Shown: positions 33,663 to 44,562, counted from the stretch's first letter. The stretch: DNA of 64,000 nucleotides from Alkalimonas amylolytica (GCF_900107845.1 NZ_FNRM01000003.1:248001-312000); one strand, 5' to 3'. The notes: generated by a model from the sequence alone, not told the origin. Translations and numbers: made by a program.

Positions 33663-35780
33663 TCACAGCAAAGCAATACCACTGGCACGCTGCACCCGCT
33701 GTGTTATGGTGCTGGCCAGCACAGCCTCGTTATCGTAAATCAGGCTAAAGGTCGTTTTGGCCCGGGTGATGCCGGTATACAGCAGCTCACGAGTCAGCAC
33801 CGGGCTGCTGCTTGCCGGCAGCAGCAAGGCTGTATGCTGGAACTCCGAACCCTGTGATTTATGCACCGTCATGGCAAAGACGGTTTCGGCGCTGTGCAAG
33901 CGGCTGGGCAGCACCCAGCGAATGCCGCCTTCCCCATCCAAAAAAGCCACCCGCAGTACTGTCTCACCTTGTTCCTGCACGGGTAAACAGACGCCAATAT
34001 CACCATTCATTAGTTGCACCTGATAATCGTTGCGGGTCATCAGCACCGGCCGCCCCGGATACCAGGCCAGCCCCTCAGGCCGGATCAAGCCATGCCGGGC
34101 CAGTAAGCGTTCAATGCGGGCATTGAGGCCCTGTACGCCCCAGTCGCCTTCACGCACAGCGCCCAGCAGCTGAAAATTACGCTGCAGCGCCAAAATCTGC
34201 AGCGCCGTCTGGTTCCGCTGCGCGGTTTCGGCCTCCGGTGCAAAGGCTGCTACGGCGGTTAAATACGGCCGGTAGCCTGTAAGCAATAAAGCCTTAAGTG
34301 CATCACTAAAAGGCATGGCAGTTGAAGCTGATGTCCCAGTTGACACCGCTGACATGCTTTGCTGCAGCAATTGCACCGGGCTATTCGGTTCAGCCGCTAT
34401 GGCTTTGATGGTCGTTACCGCAGAGCAAGCATCCCCAGCACCCTCAAGCTCATTGCCATCAACCCGAGCGCCATCATCCGTTGTCCCACCACGATTCACT
34501 AAAGTTGCCAACCGATGAATAGCACCGCCTTCGGTAAAGCGATAGCTGTGACGTAGCATGGCGGTGACCTGCGCCAACGCCGGTGCGTCTTCTGCTGCAA
34601 CATAGCGCTCTGGTATAGCAGCCGCGCACAGTTGCTGCAAATAGGCCACCGTCCCTGGCCGGTAACTGCCTGCCTCAGCAAAACGGCACAGATCCCCCAA
34701 TACCGAACCAGCTTCCACCGACGCCAGCTGATCTTTATCGCCCAGCAAATACAAACGGCAATCGGCCGGCAGAGCCTGCACCAGCGCCGCCATCAACTCC
34801 ACATCCACCATCGAAGCTTCATCCACCACCACCACATCGGCCGCCAACGGGTTCTGGCGCTGATGTTTAAAGTGCCGGCTGTCCGGGCGGGCGCCAAGCA
34901 AGCGATGCAAGGTTTGCACCCGGGTCGGCAACCAGGCTTTTAATTGCCCGGGATCCGGCAATGGCAAGGCACTGACATCCAGCTGCTGCAAACTCTGGGC
35001 AATGGATTCATTCAAGCGGGCTGCGGCTTTGCCGGTAGGCGCGGCCAGCAGGATTTGCAATGGTTTTTGCTGTCCGGTCAGCTGAAGGCCCTGCAGCAGC
35101 GCCAGCAGCTTAAGCACGGTAGTGGTCTTACCGGTTCCTGGTCCACCGGTTATAATGGCAAAGCGGCTACGCAGCGCTAGAGCGCAGGCCGCCATCTGCC
35201 AATCAAAAGGCGCTGCGCGCTTATGCGCCGGAAAAAGTCCCTGCAGCAAGGGGGCCACACGATCAACAGCAAGCGGCGCTTCCGGTTGCAAACGCCGGGT
35301 AATTTCGGCGGCAATCAACTGCTCGTACTGCCAGTAGCGACGCATATAAAGCAGCGGCTTTTGCGCACTTCCTGCCAGCACAAAGGGGGCGTTCGCCCTC
35401 GTATGCGCCTGCTGACCTGGCAGTTGACTGGCCACCAGAGCCGAGCCTTGCAATGCCTGCAACCAATCCTGCCCACTGTGAGCGCTCAGATACTGCTTTA
35501 ACTCAGCATCGGCCTGCTGCCAAAGCTCACTGCGCCCGGCTGGAGCTTTGACCTTACTTTGCAAAAGCACAGCACCGATATCCAGGCAAACATGCCCCCG
35601 GCCATGAGCTTCACTGCACAGCAGCACCGCTAATAGCTCCAGCTCGGTCAACTCTGGCAATTGCCTGCTGAAAAACTGCGCCAGCATCCAATCCAGGCTG
35701 CGGATAAGTCCGGCCTGGCACCAGTCTTCGGCCTGCTGCAATAAAGTAGGCAGGGTTGGCGTTAGGCTCTGAGCACTCAT
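33663..35780 (-). CDS. recD: Exodeoxyribonuclease V subunit alpha RecD
   Basis: A 705-residue superfamily 1B 5'-3' helicase, the fast motor of RecBCD. Walker A GGPGTGKT lies at residues 212-219, DEAS at 320-323, LLGDKDQLASVEAG near 345, and the late TVHKSQGSEF and YTGITRAK motifs are intact. E. coli RecD is about 608 residues. Much of the extra length lies in a low-complexity Gly/Asp/Ala/Ser segment at about residues 431-490. The start overlaps the recB stop (ATGA). Confidence 0.95.
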   Translation of the reverse strand: MSAQSLTPTLPTLLQQAEDWCQAGLIRSLDWMLAQFFSRQLPELTELELLAVLLCSEAHGRGHVCLDIGAVLLQSKVKAPAGRSELWQQADAELKQYLSAHSGQDWLQALQGSALVASQLPGQQAHTRANAPFVLAGSAQKPLLYMRRYWQYEQLIAAEITRRLQPEAPLAVDRVAPLLQGLFPAHKRAAPFDWQMAACALALRSRFAIITGGPGTGKTTTVLKLLALLQGLQLTGQQKPLQILLAAPTGKAAARLNESIAQSLQQLDVSALPLPDPGQLKAWLPTRVQTLHRLLGARPDSRHFKHQRQNPLAADVVVVDEASMVDVELMAALVQALPADCRLYLLGDKDQLASVEAGSVLGDLCRFAEAGSYRPGTVAYLQQLCAAAIPERYVAAEDAPALAQVTAMLRHSYRFTEGGAIHRLATLVNRGGTTDDGARVDGNELEGAGDACSAVTTIKAIAAEPNSPVQLLQQSMSAVSTGTSASTAMPFSDALKALLLTGYRPYLTAVAAFAPEAETAQRNQTALQILALQRNFQLLGAVREGDWGVQGLNARIERLLARHGLIRPEGLAWYPGRPVLMTRNDYQVQLMNGDIGVCLPVQEQGETVLRVAFLDGEGGIRWVLPSRLHSAETVFAMTVHKSQGSEFQHTALLLPASSSPVLTRELLYTGITRAKTTFSLIYDNEAVLASTITQRVQRASGIALL

Positions 35781-38700
35781 GATGTCACCTCACGAGCTGC
35801 ATGGGTATGCTGTGGAGGTTCACCAGGAATGAGTTCTCCCCGCAACAAGGCATCCAGCTGTTCTATCAATGCCCGCTCGGGCCGGTATTGCCACAGCCCG
35901 TGCTGGCCAGGCTCGGCAGAGCCACGCACAAACCAGTACCAGGCACCGCCAATATGACGATCGTAGTCGTAATCGGCTAAGCGGCTTTGCAATAAGCGAT
36001 GCAGCGCCAGCAGATAAAGCGCACACTGCATGTCGTAGCGATGGCTCAACATCGCCTGCTGCATCGTTTGCTGGCTGTAGCTGGCGTCCTCATCGCCGAG
36101 GCTGTTGGTTTTCCAGTCCAGTACATAGTAGCGGCCCTGATGCTCAACCACCCCATCAATAAAGCCTTTGATCATGCCGTTCAGCTGTTCCGGCTCGGCG
36201 TTTGGACGCACTTCACCTGGCAGCACATAGTGCTGGATCAGCCGATCGAGCAGATCACTGCTGACCTGCTCGATCGGTAATAAAAACTCCAGTTCCACCG
36301 TAATCTGCTGAGCGGTGACGGCCATCAACTGCAATGGCTGCGCTTCACCATGAAGCGGCACCGATTGCTGTAAAAACTGACACAGCCAATCGCTGAGTGC
36401 GCCGGCAGAGTCCTCCAACCCCACTGCCTGACAACGCCTTTGCAGCTCTACCGCCCGGCCCTGCTTATCCTGCACCGCTGCGGCAAAGCCAGACCAATGC
36501 CGACCAGCAGCATCCAGATAACGATGGGCTGCTGCCCATTCCAGCAAGGCGTGGACAAAGGTACCAAAGGCGGCTCCTTTGGGCAGTTGATGCATCAATT
36601 GGCTTGCTGAAGCCGGCAGCGTTAGCCGGGCTGCGCTCTTAGCTGCGAATGTCACGCCGGCAGTGGCTGCAGCATACAACTCGGCCTGCAGTGCGGCTTT
36701 GGCATCTTCTGGCTCGCTTAAAGGGTCAGTACTGTGCGTGGGGCTACTGGCAAAGCGTTCGGCGGCATGCGCTTGAAAGCGGATGGCTGAGTAACTGGCA
36801 ATCCACCAACGCCGATAAGGTGGCAGCTGTGGGCTAGCGGCTGGCTCCAGCTCTGGCAGCGCCTCTGCCGGCTGATAAGGCTCGGCTTCATCACTTGATT
36901 CCAGCTGCAGCACAGCGCCTTGCCCGGTTAAGGCCTGCAACTGCTGCTGCAACTCGACTGGCTGCTGATACGCTGTCTCCCCATTCAACAAATAACCAAA
37001 AGCGCCCTGATGGTTTTGCATTTTTTTGCCCTGCACACAGACGGCGGCCGTACCCAGCCAGAGGCCATGCCGAGCCCGGGTCAGGGCAACATACAACAAC
37101 CGCATGTCCTCGCTGAGCCGCTCGTCATCAGCCTGCTGCCAGGCGGCGGGAAAAGCGTCCTTACCGGCCACTTCGGTGCCTGTATGGCTTGCATCCCGGT
37201 AAGGCACCTGTCGTACCTTGCCATCTATGGGACGCCAGCCCACCACAAAAGGCAAAAACACCAGCGGGTATTCCAGGCCTTTGGATTTATGAATGGTGAT
37301 GATTTTGACCAGGGCAGCATCGCTTTCCAGCCGGATCACCTGCTCTTCACCAGGCTCGTCCAGGTGTTCGGCCAGTTGGCGGATCAGTGCCTGCTCGCCT
37401 TCCAGCTGCACCGCCTGTTGCTGCAGCCAGTCGGCCAGATGCAACAAGTTGGTCAGTTGACGTTCGCCATCTTGCTGACGCAATAAACGGGCCGGCAGCT
37501 GGTAGTGATCAAGCAATTGCCGCAACATGGCCAGCACCCCCTGGTTACGCCAGCAGGCCTGCAAACGCAAAAAACACTGGACCTGAGCTTCCAGTGCCAG
37601 TTCATCCTGCTGCCAGGTCATCAATTGCTGCAAGGAGAGGCCGAGGCTCGGCGTGGCCAGCGCAGCTTTCACCAGACTTAAATCCATCGGGCTGGCGCAG
37701 GCCCGCAGCCAGAGCAGCACATCCGCCGCTTCGGCCGTGGCGAACACCGAGCCCCGATCGGATAAATACACGGCCGGTACCTGCAGTTTAGCCAGCTCAG
37801 CCTTGATCAACTGTGCTTCCTGCTGACTACGAACCAGCACAGCGATGTCTTCTGCTGCCAGCGGCCGGCTCTGCTCGCCCTCAAAGCGGCAACGCCCGGC
37901 ACTGGCGGCATTGAGCAAAAAAGCAATACGGCTGGCACACTGATAAGCGCTGTGCTCACGGTAAGCACTGATGCGCCAGGGCTCCTCGCCGGGGAGATGC
38001 TGAATATGCAGCGCCGGCAAGGCCTTGCCATCCAACAACAACTGCTCGTTGCGACCGCTGGCACTGACAGCAGTATAGGGCAGCGGATTGTCGGTACTGC
38101 CCTCGGATTGAAAGCGAAAGGCGGCGCGTGGATGCGCTTCGGCCTGCAAAAACAGCTGATTGCAGGCATCAACCACTGCCTGGGTAGAACGAAAGTTACG
38201 ACTTAAACTGTAATGCCGACCGGCCGTATCCCGCCGTGCCTGCAAATAGGTATGAATGTCGGCACCACGAAAGCTGTAAATGGCCTGCTTGGGATCGCCA
38301 ATCAGCACCACGGCTGTGCTGGTATCGTTGTCAGCAATGCGGTAAATGCGGTTAAAAATGCCGTATTGCACCGGATCGGTATCCTGAAACTCATCAATTA
38401 AAGCCACCGGATAAGCCGCCCGAATACCGGCGGCCAGCTGGCTGGCATGCTCGCCAGCTTGCGCAGGGTCCAGTGCACTGTGTAGCTCAGTCAGTAAATC
38501 ATTAAATCCAAGCTGTGCCTGGCGGTTGAGTCGTCGCTTTAGCTCCTGCCGACACCAGTAGAGGGCATGGCTTAAAATGCCTTCTTTTAGGCGGATGCCA
38601 TCACCATCATCAGTTCCTGCGTCAGCGTCGGCTTGCTGTTGCCACAGCTCAGCCAGATGAGCCATGGCGACAAAAGCCGGATGATCCGGCTCTATCTCCG

Positions 38701-39703
38701 GTGCCTGGCCTTTTTTCCAGACAAAACGCCCGCTGGCAAAATGCGTCATTTTTTTATCGAAGGTGCCCTGCCCCCGACTCCACTGAGCCAGCTCGGTCAG
38801 TATCTGCCGGAATTTTTCATCGGTATTGGAGTAATGCCTGGTAGCATTAAAGCGACTTTGCAATGCCAGCAACTGCTGCTCAAGCTCTGCCCAGTGTTTG
38901 GCCCACAGCTGCCGTACCGATGGCTCCAAACTGGCAAAGGCAGCCTGCCGGGCTTGCTGTTGTTGTCTGGCTGCGATGGCCTCCGCCAGCAATGCCTGCA
39001 AGTCGGAGTCCTGTTCAAGTTGCAGCGGCGAGCCGGCGAACAGCAGTACAGGATCGGCCTGGCGCAACAAGGGCAACAGAGCTTTACGTAACCGATCCGG
39101 GTTCAGATAACACTGCTGCACCACAGCGGCCCCTTCGGCAGTCAGGGGGTAAAAATGCTGGCGCCAATAATCTTTCACGATGGCATCGAGCAACTCGGTT
39201 TGATCGGTCAGCAGCTCACGCTGAAACAAGCCCCGACTGTCAAAGGCATGCTCTGCCAGCATCTTATGGCACCAGCCATGAATGGTGGCAATCATAGCTT
39301 CATCCATGGCTTCGGCCGCGCGTTTTAACCGCAAGGCGCAAGCAGGCCAGGCTTCATCCGGATAACTCAGCACCAGCTGCAACAGCGGATCCGCGCTGGT
39401 TGCTGTTTGGCGCAGCTCAGCCGGGGACTGGCGAAACAGGCGGGCCGCTTCAACCAGGCGCTGCCTGACCCGGCTGCGCAATTCCTCCGTTGCCGCCTCG
39501 GTGAAGGTCAGTACCAGAATGTCCCGAGGTGTCAGTGCCCGGCTAAAGGCCGTTTGCTCATGACCTGCCATCGTGCCATGGCCCAAAACCAGTCGTACAT
39601 AAAGCAAAGCCAGCGAGAAAGTTTTGCCGGTGCCGGCGCTGGCTTCAATCAGGCGGCTGCCATTGAGGGGAAAATGCAGTAAATCCAAATCCTGTGCTTT
39701 CAT
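35777..39703 (-). CDS. recB: Exodeoxyribonuclease V subunit beta RecB
   Basis: A 1308-residue helicase-nuclease. The ATG at 39703 overlaps the recC stop (ATGA) and gives MKAQDLDLLHFPLNGSRLIEASAGTGKT, as in other RecB; the longer frame to 39757 lies inside recC. Walker A is ASAGTGKT. ALIDEFQDTDPVQYGIF is motif II, and TIHKSKGLEYPLVFLPF and RLLYVALTRARHG are later helicase motifs. The C-terminal nuclease domain has the YYVLDWKTNSLG catalytic motif. Together with RecC and RecD it processes double-strand ends for recombination and degrades foreign DNA. Confidence 0.96.
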   Translation of the reverse strand: MKAQDLDLLHFPLNGSRLIEASAGTGKTFSLALLYVRLVLGHGTMAGHEQTAFSRALTPRDILVLTFTEAATEELRSRVRQRLVEAARLFRQSPAELRQTATSADPLLQLVLSYPDEAWPACALRLKRAAEAMDEAMIATIHGWCHKMLAEHAFDSRGLFQRELLTDQTELLDAIVKDYWRQHFYPLTAEGAAVVQQCYLNPDRLRKALLPLLRQADPVLLFAGSPLQLEQDSDLQALLAEAIAARQQQQARQAAFASLEPSVRQLWAKHWAELEQQLLALQSRFNATRHYSNTDEKFRQILTELAQWSRGQGTFDKKMTHFASGRFVWKKGQAPEIEPDHPAFVAMAHLAELWQQQADADAGTDDGDGIRLKEGILSHALYWCRQELKRRLNRQAQLGFNDLLTELHSALDPAQAGEHASQLAAGIRAAYPVALIDEFQDTDPVQYGIFNRIYRIADNDTSTAVVLIGDPKQAIYSFRGADIHTYLQARRDTAGRHYSLSRNFRSTQAVVDACNQLFLQAEAHPRAAFRFQSEGSTDNPLPYTAVSASGRNEQLLLDGKALPALHIQHLPGEEPWRISAYREHSAYQCASRIAFLLNAASAGRCRFEGEQSRPLAAEDIAVLVRSQQEAQLIKAELAKLQVPAVYLSDRGSVFATAEAADVLLWLRACASPMDLSLVKAALATPSLGLSLQQLMTWQQDELALEAQVQCFLRLQACWRNQGVLAMLRQLLDHYQLPARLLRQQDGERQLTNLLHLADWLQQQAVQLEGEQALIRQLAEHLDEPGEEQVIRLESDAALVKIITIHKSKGLEYPLVFLPFVVGWRPIDGKVRQVPYRDASHTGTEVAGKDAFPAAWQQADDERLSEDMRLLYVALTRARHGLWLGTAAVCVQGKKMQNHQGAFGYLLNGETAYQQPVELQQQLQALTGQGAVLQLESSDEAEPYQPAEALPELEPAASPQLPPYRRWWIASYSAIRFQAHAAERFASSPTHSTDPLSEPEDAKAALQAELYAAATAGVTFAAKSAARLTLPASASQLMHQLPKGAAFGTFVHALLEWAAAHRYLDAAGRHWSGFAAAVQDKQGRAVELQRRCQAVGLEDSAGALSDWLCQFLQQSVPLHGEAQPLQLMAVTAQQITVELEFLLPIEQVSSDLLDRLIQHYVLPGEVRPNAEPEQLNGMIKGFIDGVVEHQGRYYVLDWKTNSLGDEDASYSQQTMQQAMLSHRYDMQCALYLLALHRLLQSRLADYDYDRHIGGAWYWFVRGSAEPGQHGLWQYRPERALIEQLDALLRGELIPGEPPQHTHAAREVTS

Positions 39704-42700
39704 TGGCGATCTCCTGCAACCGCATACTGCATCAAGGGCACATACAACGCCTCGCAAAGGGAATTAAAGTCGGCATCGGTACTTAACTGATTGAAGTCAG
39801 GCCAGTAACGCTGCAACAACGGATAATCCCGCACTTCGGCGGTGATGCTGTAATCGCCCTGAAAGTCGCTGCCTTCGTAGCTTTGGATCGCTGTTTTTTC
39901 ATCACCACCCAGCAAGGCCAGAACCGTTTTACAAGCCAGCGGCAAGGGGCGTTGCAACGCCTGCAGATAAACATCCAGTAATTGATTAAAAAACTGCGTC
40001 GCCAGCGCTTTATCCAACGGTGTTAAGCGAAAAATCGCATCCGGCCCTATCAGCAGGGTTTCGACAGCACCGGCTTGCTGGGCCAACAGATGCGCCGGCC
40101 AAAAGCGACAGAGATGATAACTTTTCAGTTGTTTTTTTGCATCAAACAACCGGCTGGGCTGTACCATCAGACGCACCAAGCGGCCATCCTGATGCTTACG
40201 AATATCGCTCAGGCTGTCTTCAAATACCACCGGCAGGGTTTCATCCAGCAGTTGCTGCCAGTACAGCGTCTCACCAAGCGGCTCGGATTGCAGCCGCAGC
40301 TGTTGCCACTGCGCCAGCAAAGCGGCCAACTCCTGATTTTTTTGCTGCATCAGCAAATCGCCAAAGCCGCCCATCGGCAAAGCGCCGGCGCGCTGCAGCC
40401 GGGCCGTTTCCTGCTGCAACAGCTGATCAACGCTAAGCGGCTGACCATCAGCCATGGTATCCGTGCTCAGGCCTAACTCCAGCCGGGCGATCAATGCCTG
40501 ATCCAGCACCCAGCCATCCAGGCCACCGGCAGCAAAAAGTTCGTCGTCGCGCTCACGGTCCGGCTCTGCGCCACCATAGATCCCCAACCGCTTTTGATAA
40601 AGCACACGCCCCGGATGCCGTAACAAGTTGGCCAAATCGCTCAGGCGTATATGGGCGGCCTCCAAAGCAAAGCGTGGCGGCAGGGTTTCATCATTTGCCA
40701 AAGAAGAGGTCGCATCCAAAGCTGCGCGCCAGTCCGCAGCATAGCTGAACAAACGTGGGTCGCGCTTTGGTTCGAAGTAACGCCGGCTAAAAGGCTGCAG
40801 CGGATGATCCAGGGTCAGCTGCGCCAGCAGGGGCTGAACGGGATAAGCGGTTTCCAGATAGTCACGCAACTGCCCAACCAGCACCGAAGGCGGTTTTTCA
40901 CTGTTATCCCGGATGCTAAAGCCGACCCAGCTCAGCACCAGTTTGTGACGGGCGGCCAGCAACGCTTCCAGAAACAGGTAATGATCATCGTCCCGGCGCG
41001 AGCGGTCACCAGGCCGGTAGCCAGCTTGCATCAGATCAAAGTCATTGCGCCTGACCGGACGCGGATAGTCACCGTCGTTCATGCCTAATAACCAAATTTG
41101 GGCAAAGGGAATGGCCCGCATCGGCATCAGGGTGGCAAAGTTCACTGCCCCGGCCAAAAAGCGCTGCTGCAAACCAGGCTGATCCAGCTCGCTGAGCAAC
41201 GCATCGCGCACCACGTCCAGCGCTAATGGCTGCTCAGCCAGATCGCTGTCGGCCAGGTGCTGCTGCCAACGGCTCAATTGCTGACGAATACGCTCCTCAG
41301 CCTGCTGATCGACCGAACTTTGTGGTAAAAAGAATTGCTCCAGCAAGCCAAGCAGCAGCTGCTGCCAATCGCTGGCATGATGAGGATGCTGCAACTGCTG
41401 CCAGCTGTGTTCCAACGCACTGACCAGCTCGGCCAAAGGCCCAACCAGCGCAGCATCCAACCCGGCCACTTCATCATAAGGCTCAATGTCCTGCCAGGCT
41501 TCGCCCTCGCCTGCCACATACCCCAACAGCATCCGCTTTAAGCCAAACCACCAGCTGTTTTGCTCCAGTTGCCCGGGCAGACCAAACGCGGCACGTTGCC
41601 GGCCACTGAGTCCCCAGCGAATATTGGCCCCTTCAATCCAGGGCTTTAAACGGGCAACCCCAGCTTCATCCAGGCCAAAGCGCTGTTGCAGCGCTGGCGT
41701 ATCCAGCAAATCCAGCATGGCACTGACGGTAAAGCGGTTATCCGGCAAACGGAGCAAGGCTTCAAAAGCCAGCAGCAAGGTGTTGCGATGGCGCAGCCCC
41801 TGGTCGGCGACAAAAAAGGGCAAATAACGCGGGTCTTCCGGGCGAAAACGCCCAAAGGTAGCTGCGATGTAGGGCGCGTACTGGTTTATATCCGGCACCA
41901 TCACCAGAATATCGCGCGGCTGTAGCGGCTGGCCCTGCTGCCTGGCCTGACTGAGCTCATGCAGCAGTTGATCGTGCAAAACCTCCAGCTCCCGCAACGG
42001 ACTGTGGCAACGCATAAATTGCAGGCTGTGATCGCTGGCTGGCACTTGCGTCTTCATAGCAGCACGCTCTTCGGCCGAGTGCAGTTCAAGAATATCCTGC
42101 TGCAGCTGCTGCAACAAAGTCGCTTCACCGGGCGATTCAAACAAATCAATGCGACCGGCAAAATACTGCTGATAACTGCCGCTGTCATCCAGTTCATCCA
42201 GCAGATGCAGATAATCCCGTCCCTGTTTGCCAAGAGCCGCCAGCAAGGGGTTGCCAGCCAGATGCAGCTGCTCTGCCGATAACTGTGCCAGAGGGTGCTG
42301 CTCGTGCCTCCTTGCCCGGCGGTACTCCTGACGCAATAGATCACGGCCATCAATCAGATCGCCCCAATACTGCCGGCAAGGATTGCTGACAAAGAGCAGC
42401 ACCTGACAAAATGGTGACAGTGCATGCAGTGCATCCAACGTTTGACGGGGCAATGACGAGATACCAAATACCACCACCCGTCGTGGCAAGCCGGCCGGTC
42501 GCGCTTGAAGTTGCTGACAGGCGGATAAAAACTGTTGGTGCACATCGGCACGGCTTAAGGCTCCGGGCTGCTGACTTTGGATTTCCTGCTGCAGCTGACG
42601 CCACAACCAGGGCTGCCAGAGCTGGTGAGCCGGCAGCGGATGGCCATCGATGCTGTTGTTGCCTTGCTGCCAATGCTGCAGCCAGTCGGCCCGGTAGACC

Positions 42701-43155
42701 TGATACTGATCGAATAAATCTGCCAGCTGAAACGCCAGCTGATAACAGCGCCTCGGATCGGTTGGGTCTTTGGCCAAAAAGCCATGCAAAGGTGCCAGCT
42801 CGGCCTGATCCGGTAGCTGCTGCAGCAGGCGGTACAAACGCCAGCCAAGCGCATCCTTGTTGTAAGGCGATTCGGCCGGCAAAGCCGGCAGCACAGCACG
42901 GTAGGCCTGCCATAAAAACCGACCCGGCAGTTCAGTGCTAATCCCGGCAGCAATGCCAAGGCCGCCCTGGGCTTTCGGCGCTGCCAGTGCCAGTTTCAAC
43001 CACTGAGCAATGCCGTTGCTTTGCACCAGAAAGGTTTCAGTTTCCAGCGGCGACAACGGATAGCGCTGACACCACTGCAACATGATGTCACGCAATTGCT
43101 CCAGCCGGTTGCCCTGCAGCACCATAAAACCTGTTGGCCAGTCCTGAGCTGTCAT
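39700..43155 (-). CDS. recC: Exodeoxyribonuclease V subunit gamma RecC
   Basis: A 1151-residue protein that scans for Chi and splits the strands within RecBCD. The ATG at 43155 has AGGGA six bases upstream; the longer frame to 43221 lacks an RBS. GFMVLQGNRLEQLRDIMLQW at the N-terminus, PLSPLETETFLVQSNGIAQWLK, and the central LMPMRAIPFAQIWLLGMNDGDYPR are strongly conserved in RecC. It is the first gene of recC-recB-recD; ptrA, which sits between recC and recB in E. coli, is absent. Confidence 0.95.
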   Translation of the reverse strand: MTAQDWPTGFMVLQGNRLEQLRDIMLQWCQRYPLSPLETETFLVQSNGIAQWLKLALAAPKAQGGLGIAAGISTELPGRFLWQAYRAVLPALPAESPYNKDALGWRLYRLLQQLPDQAELAPLHGFLAKDPTDPRRCYQLAFQLADLFDQYQVYRADWLQHWQQGNNSIDGHPLPAHQLWQPWLWRQLQQEIQSQQPGALSRADVHQQFLSACQQLQARPAGLPRRVVVFGISSLPRQTLDALHALSPFCQVLLFVSNPCRQYWGDLIDGRDLLRQEYRRARRHEQHPLAQLSAEQLHLAGNPLLAALGKQGRDYLHLLDELDDSGSYQQYFAGRIDLFESPGEATLLQQLQQDILELHSAEERAAMKTQVPASDHSLQFMRCHSPLRELEVLHDQLLHELSQARQQGQPLQPRDILVMVPDINQYAPYIAATFGRFRPEDPRYLPFFVADQGLRHRNTLLLAFEALLRLPDNRFTVSAMLDLLDTPALQQRFGLDEAGVARLKPWIEGANIRWGLSGRQRAAFGLPGQLEQNSWWFGLKRMLLGYVAGEGEAWQDIEPYDEVAGLDAALVGPLAELVSALEHSWQQLQHPHHASDWQQLLLGLLEQFFLPQSSVDQQAEERIRQQLSRWQQHLADSDLAEQPLALDVVRDALLSELDQPGLQQRFLAGAVNFATLMPMRAIPFAQIWLLGMNDGDYPRPVRRNDFDLMQAGYRPGDRSRRDDDHYLFLEALLAARHKLVLSWVGFSIRDNSEKPPSVLVGQLRDYLETAYPVQPLLAQLTLDHPLQPFSRRYFEPKRDPRLFSYAADWRAALDATSSLANDETLPPRFALEAAHIRLSDLANLLRHPGRVLYQKRLGIYGGAEPDRERDDELFAAGGLDGWVLDQALIARLELGLSTDTMADGQPLSVDQLLQQETARLQRAGALPMGGFGDLLMQQKNQELAALLAQWQQLRLQSEPLGETLYWQQLLDETLPVVFEDSLSDIRKHQDGRLVRLMVQPSRLFDAKKQLKSYHLCRFWPAHLLAQQAGAVETLLIGPDAIFRLTPLDKALATQFFNQLLDVYLQALQRPLPLACKTVLALLGGDEKTAIQSYEGSDFQGDYSITAEVRDYPLLQRYWPDFNQLSTDADFNSLCEALYVPLMQYAVAGDRQ

Positions 43156-43291
43156 CGGATCCCTGTTCTTTTCATTGTTGTTATGCGTTTGCCACAGTAT
43201 GCCATAGCTTCTTGCATTCAATGAATCCCCCAGTGGCAGATTGAAAAAAATGCAAACCGCTAAAAAATTGATTTATGACAGGAAATATGAG

Positions 43292-44476
43292 TTAACGGCC
43301 TTTGCCAAGTTGCTGTAACACAGCGTCGGTGTGTTCACCAAGCTCCGGAGGGGCCGAATCAAACGACAAAGGGGTGGCAGAAAATTTTACCGGGTTGGCA
43401 ACCATGGGCACCTGATAGCCTTTGGCATGCATCACCTGAATATGCATGCCCCTGGCCTGCACTTGAGGATTGGCAAAAACCTGCTCCAGGTTATTGATAG
43501 GCCCGCATGGTACGTGCTGCTCAGACAAGGCTTTGACCCAATGCGCCACGCCATGCTGCAACAGCTGAGTGGCAAGTCGCGGGATCAGGACATCACGGTG
43601 CTGCACCCGCAATGCATTGCTGCTAAAGCGGGGATCATCGGCCAGATCAGCACAACCAAGCACCGCACAGCAGCTACGAAACTGCCGATCGTTGCCCACC
43701 GCCAGCAGAATAAAGCCATCTTTTACCTGCATCGCCTGATAGGGCACGATATTCGGATGAGCCGTGCCAAGACGCTGCGGCACCTCACCACTGACCAGAT
43801 AATTGGAGGCCTGGTTGGCCAGCCAGGCCACCTGGGTATCCAGCAAAGCTAAATCGATGTATTGGCCCTGGCCGGTCTGGTTGCGATGGTGCAAGGCGGC
43901 CAAAATAGCAGAAACAGCGTACATACCGGTCATCAAGTCCGCCACTGCCACACCGACTTTTTGCGGCCCGCCACCGGGATGCGTATCCGGCTCACCGGTG
44001 ATGCTCATTAAGCCACCCAAGCCCTGGATCATGGCATCGTAACCGGCCTGGTTAGCATAAGGTCCAGTCTGACCAAAGCCGGTAATGGAGCAATAAATCA
44101 GCCGGGGATGACTGGCTTTAAGGCTCGCGTAATTCAGGCCATACCTGGCCAAACCACCTACTTTGTAATTTTCCAGCAAAATATCCGCTTGCTGCGCCAA
44201 CTGCTTAATCTGCAGTTGGCCTTGCTCAGTTTGGATATCAATGCACAACGACTTTTTGCCACGGTTGGCCGACAAAAAATAAGCCGACTGACCGGTGTTT
44301 TGCCCCTCTTGATCATGCAAAAATGGTGGTCCCCATTGACGGGTATCATCTCCTTCGCCGGGTTTTTCAATTTTCCAGACTTCTGCACCGTAATCGGCCA
44401 GCACCTGACTGGCCCAAGGCCCCGCCAGAATACGACTTAAGTCCAGAACTTTTACACCTTGTAATGGGCCAGCCAT
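43292..44476 (-). CDS. CaiB/BaiF family class III CoA-transferase
   Basis: A 394-residue enzyme of the family III acyl-CoA:carboxylate CoA-transferases. The ATG at 44476 has GGAG six bases upstream. GVKVLDLSRILAGPWASQVLADYGAEVWKIEKPGEGDDTR and SANRGKKSLCIDI are family hallmarks. The catalytic Asp lies in VAVADLMTGMYAVSAI. The acyl substrate cannot be predicted from sequence, and no acyl-CoA dehydrogenase or related gene is adjacent. Confidence 0.88.
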   Translation of the reverse strand: MAGPLQGVKVLDLSRILAGPWASQVLADYGAEVWKIEKPGEGDDTRQWGPPFLHDQEGQNTGQSAYFLSANRGKKSLCIDIQTEQGQLQIKQLAQQADILLENYKVGGLARYGLNYASLKASHPRLIYCSITGFGQTGPYANQAGYDAMIQGLGGLMSITGEPDTHPGGGPQKVGVAVADLMTGMYAVSAILAALHHRNQTGQGQYIDLALLDTQVAWLANQASNYLVSGEVPQRLGTAHPNIVPYQAMQVKDGFILLAVGNDRQFRSCCAVLGCADLADDPRFSSNALRVQHRDVLIPRLATQLLQHGVAHWVKALSEQHVPCGPINNLEQVFANPQVQARGMHIQVMHAKGYQVPMVANPVKFSATPLSFDSAPPELGEHTDAVLQQLGKGR

Positions 44477-44562
44477 ACACCACTCCAATAATCCGGGTAT
44501 TCATCCTGAAACAGAGTACGGTATTTATCCACAAAAGTCGCTGAAGACAAAAAAATACCAGA

